From assembly GCA_041618535.1 (NCBI GenBank), contig JBFKFP010000179.1, forward strand, positions 1 to 5,408: a DNA stretch of 5,408 bases. Direction: 5' to 3'. This stretch comes from SHLJ01 sp041618535. GTDB taxonomy: Bacteria; Bacteroidota; Bacteroidia; Flavobacteriales; Flavobacteriaceae. Every line of letters begins with the position of its first letter. Position 1 is the first letter of the stretch. The notes beneath the pieces were generated by a model. That model ran no database searches. It was not told the origin of the DNA and worked only from the letters and a program-made list of their open reading frames with translations. A program made the position numbers and the translations under genes. This document shows, one piece after another, positions 1 to 5,408 of this stretch.

Positions 1-1465
1 GCGGACCAAATTTCTGCACAGCAGCCCCGGCAACCATCAGAAACACTTTTTTAAGCCTCGCGATAAGATCTTTCTCCTCTGAAAACAGTTCACTGTAATC
101 GGGTGTATCGAATGAGGGAATACCCATGAGTTCATCGGCGACCTTCATGGCAGGGCCAAGCAGGTCTACATGTCCTTTCATGGCCTTTTTTACCAACATG
201 CCAACACACAGCATCCTGTTGATCTCGTTTGTTCCCTCATAGATGCGTGTAATTCGGGCGTCACGCCACGCAGCTTCCATCGGGGTTTCTTCTGAAAACC
301 CCATTCCGCCGAAGATCTGAATACCTTCATCTGAACAGTTCTGCACATCTTCAGAAACAGCTACTTTCATAATAGAGCATTCAATGGCGTACTCCTCAAC
401 CCCTTTTAACTCAGCCTCCTGGTGTGAATTCCCGGAAGCCATGCGTATGGCTATTCTGTCCTCAATATTCTTGGCAGCGCGATAACAGGCCGACTCACCA
501 GCGTAGGCGTTCGTCGCCATTTCGGCTATTTTCGCCTTTATGGCACCAAAATCGGCAATGGGAGTTTTGAATTGCCTGCGTTCATTCGCATATTGAACGG
601 CGGTGGTGGTCATGCGCCTTTGAGAATCAAGGCAGGCCGCTGCCAGTTTAATCCGCCCAACATTGAGTGCGTTCATTGCGATCTTGAATCCCTGCCCGCG
701 TTCTCCCAGCATATTATCTACGGGTACCATGCAATCATTGAAGAAAACCTGGCGCGTAGAGGAGGAACGAATCCCCAGTTTATGCTCTTCCTCACCAAGT
801 GTTATCCCGTTTGACAGGTCGTTCTCGACCAGAAAGCCAGTGATGTACTTATCGTCCTCTATACGGGCAAATACAATGAAAAGGCTGCAGAATCCGGCAT
901 TGGATATCCACATTTTCTGTCCGTTAATCTTGTAATGCTTCCCATCTTCAGTCAATTCTGCAGTTGTCTTACCCGAGTTGGCATCACTTCCTGCCCCAGG
1001 CTCTGTCAGGCAGTAAGCTCCGAACCATTCACCCGTTGCCAATTTTGGTACATACTTCAGTTTCTGTTCCTCGGTTCCATACAAGGTGATAGGCAAGGTA
1101 CCGATACCAGTGTGAGCACCAAATGCCGTGCTGAATGAACCTGTTCCACTTGAGATGTAATCACAAACCAACATGGTTGATACGAATCCCATTCCCAGTC
1201 CGCCATATGCCTCCGGAACGGCAACACCCAGGAATCCGAGCTCCCCGGCCTTTCGCATGCATTCTTCTGTAAAGGCGTAGTCTTTTGCCTCAAATCTGCG
1301 CTGGTGAGCAATGATCTCACGATCATTGAATTCAATGACCGCTTCCTTCATCATCTGCTGCTCCTCGTCAAAATCCTCTGGTGTGAATATATCCTCACAA
1401 GGAGTTTCCCTGACTACAAACTGCCCGCCGCGTAATATATCTTTTTCTAAAGCTTCCATGATCAT
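1..1465 (-). CDS. fadE: Long acyl-CoA dehydrogenase, FadE/VLCAD-like (partial, C-terminus off left edge)
   Basis: FAD-dependent enzyme for the first step of beta-oxidation: it oxidises acyl-CoA to trans-2-enoyl-CoA and, in this family, passes electrons to ETF. An open frame of 488 codons runs off the left edge. The N-terminal helical domain spans about residues 35-150 (VPEAYGGLG at 83-91). The middle beta domain carries the first family signature CLTEPGAGSDANS at 152-164. The C-terminal helical domain has the FAD-contacting ERRQF at 295-299 and QIFGGMGF at 383-390. The catalytic base is Glu410 in IYEGTNEI, the same place as Glu376 of MCAD. The frame continues at least 78 residues beyond that Glu, where short-chain and MCAD types (about 380-400 aa) end. 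This points to the roughly 600-residue class with a C-terminal extension (VLCAD, ACAD9, B. subtilis FadE). Two in-frame ATGs (1465 and 1459) are possible; I chose the outer one. There is no Shine-Dalgarno motif. The gene lies 16 nt behind the thiolase gene and is probably the last fad gene seen on this transcript. Exact chain-length preference cannot be read from the sequence. Confidence 0.95.
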   Translation of the reverse strand, partial: MIMEALEKDILRGGQFVVRETPCEDIFTPEDFDEEQQMMKEAVIEFNDREIIAHQRRFEAKDYAFTEECMRKAGELGFLGVAVPEAYGGLGMGFVSTMLVCDYISSGTGSFSTAFGAHTGIGTLPITLYGTEEQKLKYVPKLATGEWFGAYCLTEPGAGSDANSGKTTAELTEDGKHYKINGQKMWISNAGFCSLFIVFARIEDDKYITGFLVENDLSNGITLGEEEHKLGIRSSSTRQVFFNDCMVPVDNMLGERGQGFKIAMNALNVGRIKLAAACLDSQRRMTTTAVQYANERRQFKTPIADFGAIKAKIAEMATNAYAGESACYRAAKNIEDRIAIRMASGNSHQEAELKGVEEYAIECSIMKVAVSEDVQNCSDEGIQIFGGMGFSEETPMEAAWRDARITRIYEGTNEINRMLCVGMLVKKAMKGHVDLLGPAMKVADELMGIPSFDTPDYSELFSEEKDLIARLKKVFLMVAGAAVQKFGP

Positions 1466-1481
1466 ATTGTATTAAGTTCGT
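1466..1481 (-). promoter_or_regulatory. 16-nt intergenic leader before the acyl-CoA dehydrogenase gene
   Basis: This is the largest gap in the window. It is A/T-rich, reading ACGAACTTAATACAAT up to the outer ATG at 1465, and has no Shine-Dalgarno motif and no room for a separate promoter or a terminator hairpin. It probably serves only as a ribosome-loading leader. A second in-frame ATG at 1459 would lengthen the leader by six bases and shorten the protein by two residues. Confidence 0.4.
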
Positions 1482-2672
1482 TTAATTCAAAAATTCATAA
1501 ATACCGGCTGCGCCCTGCCCGGTTCCTACGCACATGGTGACCATACCGTATTTACCTTTCATCTCGCGTTGTCTCATCTCACTGAAAAGCTGGACAGAGA
1601 GTTTGGCCCCTGTGCATCCAAGCGGATGACCGAGTGAAATGGCGCCACCGTTAACATTTATAATGTCCTGGTTCATCCCAAGCTCGCGGATCACGGCCAG
1701 AGATTGTGAAGCGAATGCCTCGTTCAACTCTACCAAACCGATATCATCCAGTTTGAGTCCTGCTTGTTTAAGGGCTTTGGGAACGGCTTTTACCGGACCG
1801 ATGCCCATTATCCTTGGCTCAACACCGGCCGCGGCATAACTCACAAGTCTTGCAACGGGTTCAAGCTTGAGTTCTTTCACCATTTCCTCACTCATTACCA
1901 TTACAAAGGCAGCCCCGTCACTCATTTGTGAAGAATTTCCGGCAGTTACACTGCCTCCAGCTGCGAATACCGGTCTCAGCCTGGCAAGAGCTTCAAGATT
2001 TGTATCTTTTCTCGGGCCCTCATCATCTTTCACGACATAGGAACGCGAGGCTTTCTTACCTGATTCATCAACATATACGTGCTCCACATTTATGGGAACG
2101 ATCTGGTCTTCAAATCGCTTTTCTGATTGAGCCTTTAGGGCTTTCATATGCGAATTGTAGGCAAACTCGTCCTGATCTTCTCTTGACACATTGAATTGTT
2201 TGGCTACCGCCTCTGCCGTCAAACCCATACCCCAGTAGTAGTCCTCATGACCATTCTTGGCCAATTCATAACCGGGAGTAGGTTTATAACCGCCCATAGG
2301 GATATAACTCATGCTTTCCGCACCACCAGCTATTATACAGTCGGCCATACCAGCCTGGATTTTAGCGGTCGCTATACCGATTGTTTCGAGCCCGGATGCA
2401 CAATACCTGTTCACAGTCATGCCCGGGACATCCTCGATCTTCAATCCCATAAGTGAGATAAGCCGGCCAACATTCAATCCCTGCTCGGCTTCTGGCATGG
2501 CATTCCCTACAATCACATCATCTATCCTGGATTTATCCAGTTCAGGAAGCTGTTGCATCATGTATTCGATGGTTTCTGCAGCCAGTTCATCCGGCCTTTT
2601 AAACCTGAACAGCCCGCGTGGCGCTTTGCCAACTGCCGTCCTGTATCCTTTAACAATATATGCTGTTCTCAT
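1482..2672 (-). CDS. fadA: Acetyl-CoA C-acyltransferase (3-ketoacyl-CoA thiolase)
   Basis: Catalyses the last step of beta-oxidation, the CoA-dependent cleavage of 3-ketoacyl-CoA to acetyl-CoA and an acyl-CoA shortened by two carbons. The 396-residue length is normal for thiolases (E. coli FadA has 387). Every catalytic element is present. The nucleophile is Cys91 in NRYCASG. NEAF is at 317-320. His349 lies in GHPLGCTGA. The second cysteine, Cys381, lies in CVGTGQG, the C-x-G-x-G motif. The N-terminal thiolase domain covers about 4-260 and the C-terminal domain about 270-395. The ATG at 2672 starts one base after the fadN stop, which fixes the start and suggests translational coupling. Biosynthetic acetoacetyl-CoA thiolases (AtoB/PhaA) share these motifs. 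The degradative assignment therefore rests mainly on its place between a bifunctional hydratase/dehydrogenase and an acyl-CoA dehydrogenase, and on its resemblance to flavobacterial FadA-type proteins as I remember them. Confidence 0.96.
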   Translation of the reverse strand: MRTAYIVKGYRTAVGKAPRGLFRFKRPDELAAETIEYMMQQLPELDKSRIDDVIVGNAMPEAEQGLNVGRLISLMGLKIEDVPGMTVNRYCASGLETIGIATAKIQAGMADCIIAGGAESMSYIPMGGYKPTPGYELAKNGHEDYYWGMGLTAEAVAKQFNVSREDQDEFAYNSHMKALKAQSEKRFEDQIVPINVEHVYVDESGKKASRSYVVKDDEGPRKDTNLEALARLRPVFAAGGSVTAGNSSQMSDGAAFVMVMSEEMVKELKLEPVARLVSYAAAGVEPRIMGIGPVKAVPKALKQAGLKLDDIGLVELNEAFASQSLAVIRELGMNQDIINVNGGAISLGHPLGCTGAKLSVQLFSEMRQREMKGKYGMVTMCVGTGQGAAGIYEFLN

Positions 2673-2683
2673 TTTAATTTCTA
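2673..2683 (-). promoter_or_regulatory. A/T-rich stop-start junction between fadN and fadA
   Basis: The 11 bases before the thiolase ATG read TAGAAATTAAA and contain the fadN stop codon TAA, with one base between stop and start. The spacing allows a terminating ribosome to re-initiate on fadA, which would help keep the two gene products in proportion. No Shine-Dalgarno motif is present. The stretch matches the leader in front of fadN over all 11 bases. Confidence 0.45.
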
Positions 2684-5082
2684 AGTGGTTTTCCGGTTTT
2701 TAACATATGCTGAATGCGCTCTAAAGTCTTGCGTTCGGTACACAGACTGAGAAAGGCCTCCCGCTCAAGATCGAGCAGGTATTGCTCGCTCACAAGGGTC
2801 GGTTCTGAAAGATCACCTCCGGCCATTACATAGGCCAGCTTATTCGCTATTTTCTTATCATGCTCAGAGATGTAATGCCCGGCTTCCATGGAATCGGTTC
2901 CAACAAGGAACATTCCAAGAGCTTGCTTCCCAAGTACTTTTATATCAGTTCGCTGTATGGGCCGGGTGTATCCCTGATCAGCCATCAATCTGGCATAGGC
3001 TTTTGCTGTTGCTATTTGCCTATCTTTATTAACAACTACAATATCTTTACCTTTCTGAAGCACGCCAAAATCAAAGGCCTCGTAGGCCGAAGTGGCTACT
3101 TTGGCCATTCCGATTGCCAGGAAATATTCCTGCAGTACGTTCAACTCAACGTCATTCTTATGATAGGTGTCTGATGCTCTCAAGGTCATTTCTTTAGAAC
3201 CTCCACCTCCGGGGATAACCCCGACTCCGAATTCAACAAGTCCGATATAGGTTTCTGCCGCAGCTACTACTTTATCTGAATGCATCGACAGTTCACAGCC
3301 TCCGCCAAGGGTCATGCCATGAGGAGCTGCTACCGTGGGGATGCTTGAATAGCGCATGCGCATCATGGTGTCCTGGAAGTATTTAATGGCCATATTCAAT
3401 TCATCATATTCCTGCTCAACAGCCATCATAAAGATCATGCCGATATTGGCACCAACTGAGAAATTTGCTCCCTGGTTTCCGATTACCAGCCCGTCATAAC
3501 TCTTTTCGGCCAGATCAACAGCCTTATTTAGTCCGGCCAGCACATCACCGCCGATAGTATTCATTTTTGACTGGAATTCAACATTTAATATGCCGTCTCC
3601 CAGGTCTTCGATAACAACTCCGGAGTTCTTCCAGACCTCGTTCGATTTACGGATGTTGTCCAGGATGATAAAAGCATCCTGTCCGGGTTTCTTTTGTTGT
3701 TTCTTTGATTCAATATCATAGAAATAGGTAGCACCGTCTTTCACAGTATAGAACGACTCAGAACCAGCTGCCTTCATTTCATTTACCCATTGGGCTGCTT
3801 CCAGTCCTTCGGATTTCATGATCTCAAGTCCTTTGTCTAGTCCAATGGCGTCCCAGATCTGGAAGGGACCGTGCTCCCAGCCAAAACCGGCTTTCATGGC
3901 ATCGTCTATCTTATAAAGTTCGTCTGTGATCTCGGGTATTCTTTTAGAAACATAGGCGAACATGGCGGCAAAATTCTTTCTGTAAAATTCACCGGCTTTG
4001 TCTTTTCCATCTACTAGAACAGGGAATCGGTCAATTACCTTGTCAACAGATTTCGTCAACTCAAGGGTGGCGAAAGATGCTCTTTTCCCGGGGCGGTATT
4101 CCATGGTCTCAAGATCAAGGGATAAAATTTCTGTTTTCCCTTCCGAATTCTTGGTCTTTTTATAGAATCCCTGACCGGTTTTACTGCCAAGCCATTTATT
4201 CTTCATCATGGTCTCTATGAAGTCAGGAATTTTGAACAGGTCGTGTACCTCATCGTCCGGACAATTTTCATAAATCCCGTTAGCCACATGGACGAGGGTA
4301 TCCAATCCTACAACATCGACTGTTCTGAAGGTAGCTGACTTTGGTCTTCCAATTACAGGACCGGTCAACTTGTCCACTTCCTCAATAGTGAGCCCCATGG
4401 CTTTTACCTGGTGAAATAGCGACTGAATCCCGAAGATCCCAACCCTGTTTCCGATGAACGCAGGTGTATCTTTAGCAATGACGGAGGTCTTTCCAAGGAA
4501 TTGCTCGCCATAGCCATTTAGGAAATCGATTACGTCCTGACTGGTTTTGGGTCCTGGAATTATCTCGAAGAGTTTGAGGTAGCGAGCAGGGTTAAAGAAA
4601 TGGGTTCCGCAAAAATGCTCCTGGAAGTCTTCTGAACGTCCCTCGCTCATGAACTTAATGGGGATTCCGGAGGTATTAGACGTGATGAGGGTTCCGGGTG
4701 TGCGGAATTCATCAAGTTTTTCAAACACCTGTTTCTTGATGTCAAGTCGTTCCACGACCACTTCAATTATCCAGTCAACCTCTGAAACCTTTTTAATATC
4801 ATCTTCAAGGTTTCCGGTTTTAATCCTGGATGCGAATTTCTGGTGATAAATAGGGGAGGGTTTAGACTTCAATGCATTCTGAAGTGAGTCGTTCACAAGC
4901 CGGTTTCTCACAACCTTGTCTTCCAGGCTGAGGCCTTTTGCTTTTTCCTTGTCATTCAATTCCCTGGGAACGATGTCAAGTAGCAGTACATTAACGCCGA
5001 TATTGGCAAAATGGCAGGCGATTCCGCTTCCCATTATTCCTGAACCGATTACGGCTACATTTTTAATTCTTCTTATGCTCAT
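2674..5082 (-). CDS. fadN: Bifunctional 3-hydroxyacyl-CoA dehydrogenase / enoyl-CoA hydratase, FadN type
   Basis: Carries out steps two and three of beta-oxidation: hydration of trans-2-enoyl-CoA, then NAD-dependent oxidation of 3-hydroxyacyl-CoA. The dehydrogenase module comes first. It has a Rossmann fold with GSGIMG at 13-18, and Asp36 at the end of the second strand fits NAD preference. SNTSG is at 135-139, the catalytic His161 lies in HFFNP with partner Glu173 (LFEII), and GNRVG is at 211-215. The first C-terminal dehydrogenase domain covers about 206-308 and a second copy about 365-425 (FGWEHGPFQIWD at 400-411). A linker rich in Lys and Gln (about 440-490) leads to the crotonase domain (about 490-690). 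That domain has oxyanion-hole segments FSVGANIG at 541-548 and LGGGCEL at 592-598, and the two acid residues expected of a hydratase, Glu597 and Glu617. A helical tail runs to 802. This domain order is that of B. subtilis FadN (about 789 aa) and the reverse of E. coli FadB. The ATG at 5082 lies inside the end of marR, giving a 20-nt overlap; translation from it begins directly with the nucleotide-binding strand. Confidence 0.96.
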   Translation of the reverse strand: MSIRRIKNVAVIGSGIMGSGIACHFANIGVNVLLLDIVPRELNDKEKAKGLSLEDKVVRNRLVNDSLQNALKSKPSPIYHQKFASRIKTGNLEDDIKKVSEVDWIIEVVVERLDIKKQVFEKLDEFRTPGTLITSNTSGIPIKFMSEGRSEDFQEHFCGTHFFNPARYLKLFEIIPGPKTSQDVIDFLNGYGEQFLGKTSVIAKDTPAFIGNRVGIFGIQSLFHQVKAMGLTIEEVDKLTGPVIGRPKSATFRTVDVVGLDTLVHVANGIYENCPDDEVHDLFKIPDFIETMMKNKWLGSKTGQGFYKKTKNSEGKTEILSLDLETMEYRPGKRASFATLELTKSVDKVIDRFPVLVDGKDKAGEFYRKNFAAMFAYVSKRIPEITDELYKIDDAMKAGFGWEHGPFQIWDAIGLDKGLEIMKSEGLEAAQWVNEMKAAGSESFYTVKDGATYFYDIESKKQQKKPGQDAFIILDNIRKSNEVWKNSGVVIEDLGDGILNVEFQSKMNTIGGDVLAGLNKAVDLAEKSYDGLVIGNQGANFSVGANIGMIFMMAVEQEYDELNMAIKYFQDTMMRMRYSSIPTVAAPHGMTLGGGCELSMHSDKVVAAAETYIGLVEFGVGVIPGGGGSKEMTLRASDTYHKNDVELNVLQEYFLAIGMAKVATSAYEAFDFGVLQKGKDIVVVNKDRQIATAKAYARLMADQGYTRPIQRTDIKVLGKQALGMFLVGTDSMEAGHYISEHDKKIANKLAYVMAGGDLSEPTLVSEQYLLDLEREAFLSLCTERKTLERIQHMLKTGKPLRN

Positions 5083-5408
5083 CTTTAATTTCTACCTCGT
5101 TATTGGTATATATTTTTCTGTTGGATATCAACTCATTGATCACATTGGCCACCTCGTAGAAGTTGTCAATTTTTTCCTTAGGAAGATTTTTACGGATGGT
5201 CTCATTGAAGAGCAGGACGCGATTGCGGGAATATTCCCGTTTTTCTCTTCCGAAGGGTGTAAGATGGATCAGTACACTTCTGCCATCGTTGGGGTTAGGT
5301 TTTCTCTCGATCAATCCACGTTCTTCCATGCTTTTCAAGATCCTGGACAGGCTGGTGGCTTCCATACCCATCTTAGGTCCCAGGGAGGTTGAGGGTGTAC
5401 CATCCTCC
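5063..5408 (-). CDS. MarR-family transcriptional regulator (partial, N-terminus off right edge)
   Basis: Winged helix-turn-helix DNA-binding protein. 114 codons are visible and the frame is open to the right edge, so about the first 35-50 residues of a usual 140-160 residue MarR protein are missing. Numbered from the edge, the recognition-helix region is EATSLSRILKSMEERGLI (16-33). The wing follows with the conserved Asp41-Gly-Arg43 (PNPNDGRS) and strand VLIHLT. The remaining residues, about 54-100, are the C-terminal helices that form the dimer interface in this family. The in-frame Met at 5371 is not the real start, because the frame continues upstream with plausible MarR sequence (EDGTPSTSLGPK). 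The gene ends inside the start of fadN, so regulator and enzymes are very likely co-transcribed. The simplest inference is a local, autoregulating repressor of beta-oxidation that senses a fatty acid or acyl-CoA. The ligand and operator cannot be determined here. Confidence 0.92.
   Translation of the reverse strand, partial: EDGTPSTSLGPKMGMEATSLSRILKSMEERGLIERKPNPNDGRSVLIHLTPFGREKREYSRNRVLLFNETIRKNLPKEKIDNFYEVANVINELISNRKIYTNNEVEIKDEHKKN
5083..5094 (-). promoter_or_regulatory. A/T-rich translation start leader of fadN
   Basis: The 12 bases before the fadN ATG read TAGAAATTAAAG and lie inside the last codons of marR. There is no well-placed Shine-Dalgarno motif; the nearest purine run, GAGG, ends about 14 bases before the ATG. 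Bacteroidota commonly start translation at A-rich leaders rather than Shine-Dalgarno sites, so this is the likely ribosome-loading region. The same 11-mer TAGAAATTAAA recurs directly before the thiolase start. Confidence 0.45.

Noticed and set aside
572..1138. Short plus-strand open frames (572-814, 663-935, 935-1138)
   Set aside because: They are antisense to the conserved middle and C-terminal domains of the acyl-CoA dehydrogenase and show no protein-like features.
1057..1335. Minus-strand open frame of 92 codons inside the acyl-CoA dehydrogenase
   Set aside because: It is on the same strand but out of frame with the dehydrogenase, whose reading frame is uninterrupted and carries all family motifs across this stretch.
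2311..2703. Plus-strand open frame of 130 codons opposite the thiolase and the end of fadN
   Set aside because: It lies fully antisense to strongly conserved coding sequence and has no recognisable motif.
5095..5115. TATATA-like stretch inside marR as a promoter for fadN
   Set aside because: I could not find the Bacteroidota -7 element (TAnnTTTG) or a -33 TTTG at suitable spacing. A TATATA run alone is weak evidence in A/T-rich codons.
5120..5132. Imperfect palindrome GTTGGATATCAAC about 40 bases upstream of fadN as an intragenic MarR operator
   Set aside because: It is short and interrupted, and it encodes ordinary MarR residues. No second copy or promoter element was seen near it, so chance is the simpler explanation.
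5063..5371. A 102-residue MarR-like gene starting at the Met at 5371
   Set aside because: The frame stays open upstream to the window edge with MarR-like sequence, and a start there would remove the first helices of the DNA-binding domain. The true start is outside the window.
4916..5392. Plus-strand open frame of 158 codons opposite fadN and marR
   Set aside because: It overlaps two clearly recognised genes on the other strand, resembles no protein I know, and has the low-complexity Ser/Ile/Phe composition typical of antisense shadow frames.

Overview
The window is almost entirely coding and carries one minus-strand gene cluster for fatty-acid beta-oxidation. In transcription order, from the right edge to the left, it holds: the C-terminal part of a MarR-family regulator (cut by the right edge); an 802-residue bifunctional 3-hydroxyacyl-CoA dehydrogenase / enoyl-CoA hydratase; a 396-residue acetyl-CoA C-acyltransferase (3-ketoacyl-CoA thiolase); and the first 488 residues of a long acyl-CoA dehydrogenase (cut by the left edge).

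The proteins resemble those of Bacteroidota, most likely Flavobacteriia. This rests on remembered similarity of the thiolase, MarR and acyl-CoA dehydrogenase sequences, on A/T-rich leaders without Shine-Dalgarno motifs, and on moderate GC content. It is an inference, not a database result.

Together the three enzymes cover all four chemical steps of one beta-oxidation turn. The acyl-CoA dehydrogenase makes trans-2-enoyl-CoA, the bifunctional protein hydrates it and oxidises the alcohol to 3-ketoacyl-CoA, and the thiolase cleaves off acetyl-CoA. The gene order bifunctional enzyme - thiolase - acyl-CoA dehydrogenase matches Bacillus subtilis fadN-fadA-fadE.

The genes are tightly packed: a 20-nt overlap between marR and fadN, a 1-nt gap between fadN and fadA, and a 16-nt gap between fadA and the dehydrogenase gene. 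They very probably form one transcript whose promoter, and any MarR operator, lie beyond the right edge. I see no RNA gene, mobile element, CRISPR array, terminator or long repeat, and no intergenic stretch longer than 16 nt. This looks like a well-conserved metabolic operon. The only points worth a second look are its regulation, the gene junctions and small motif deviations.
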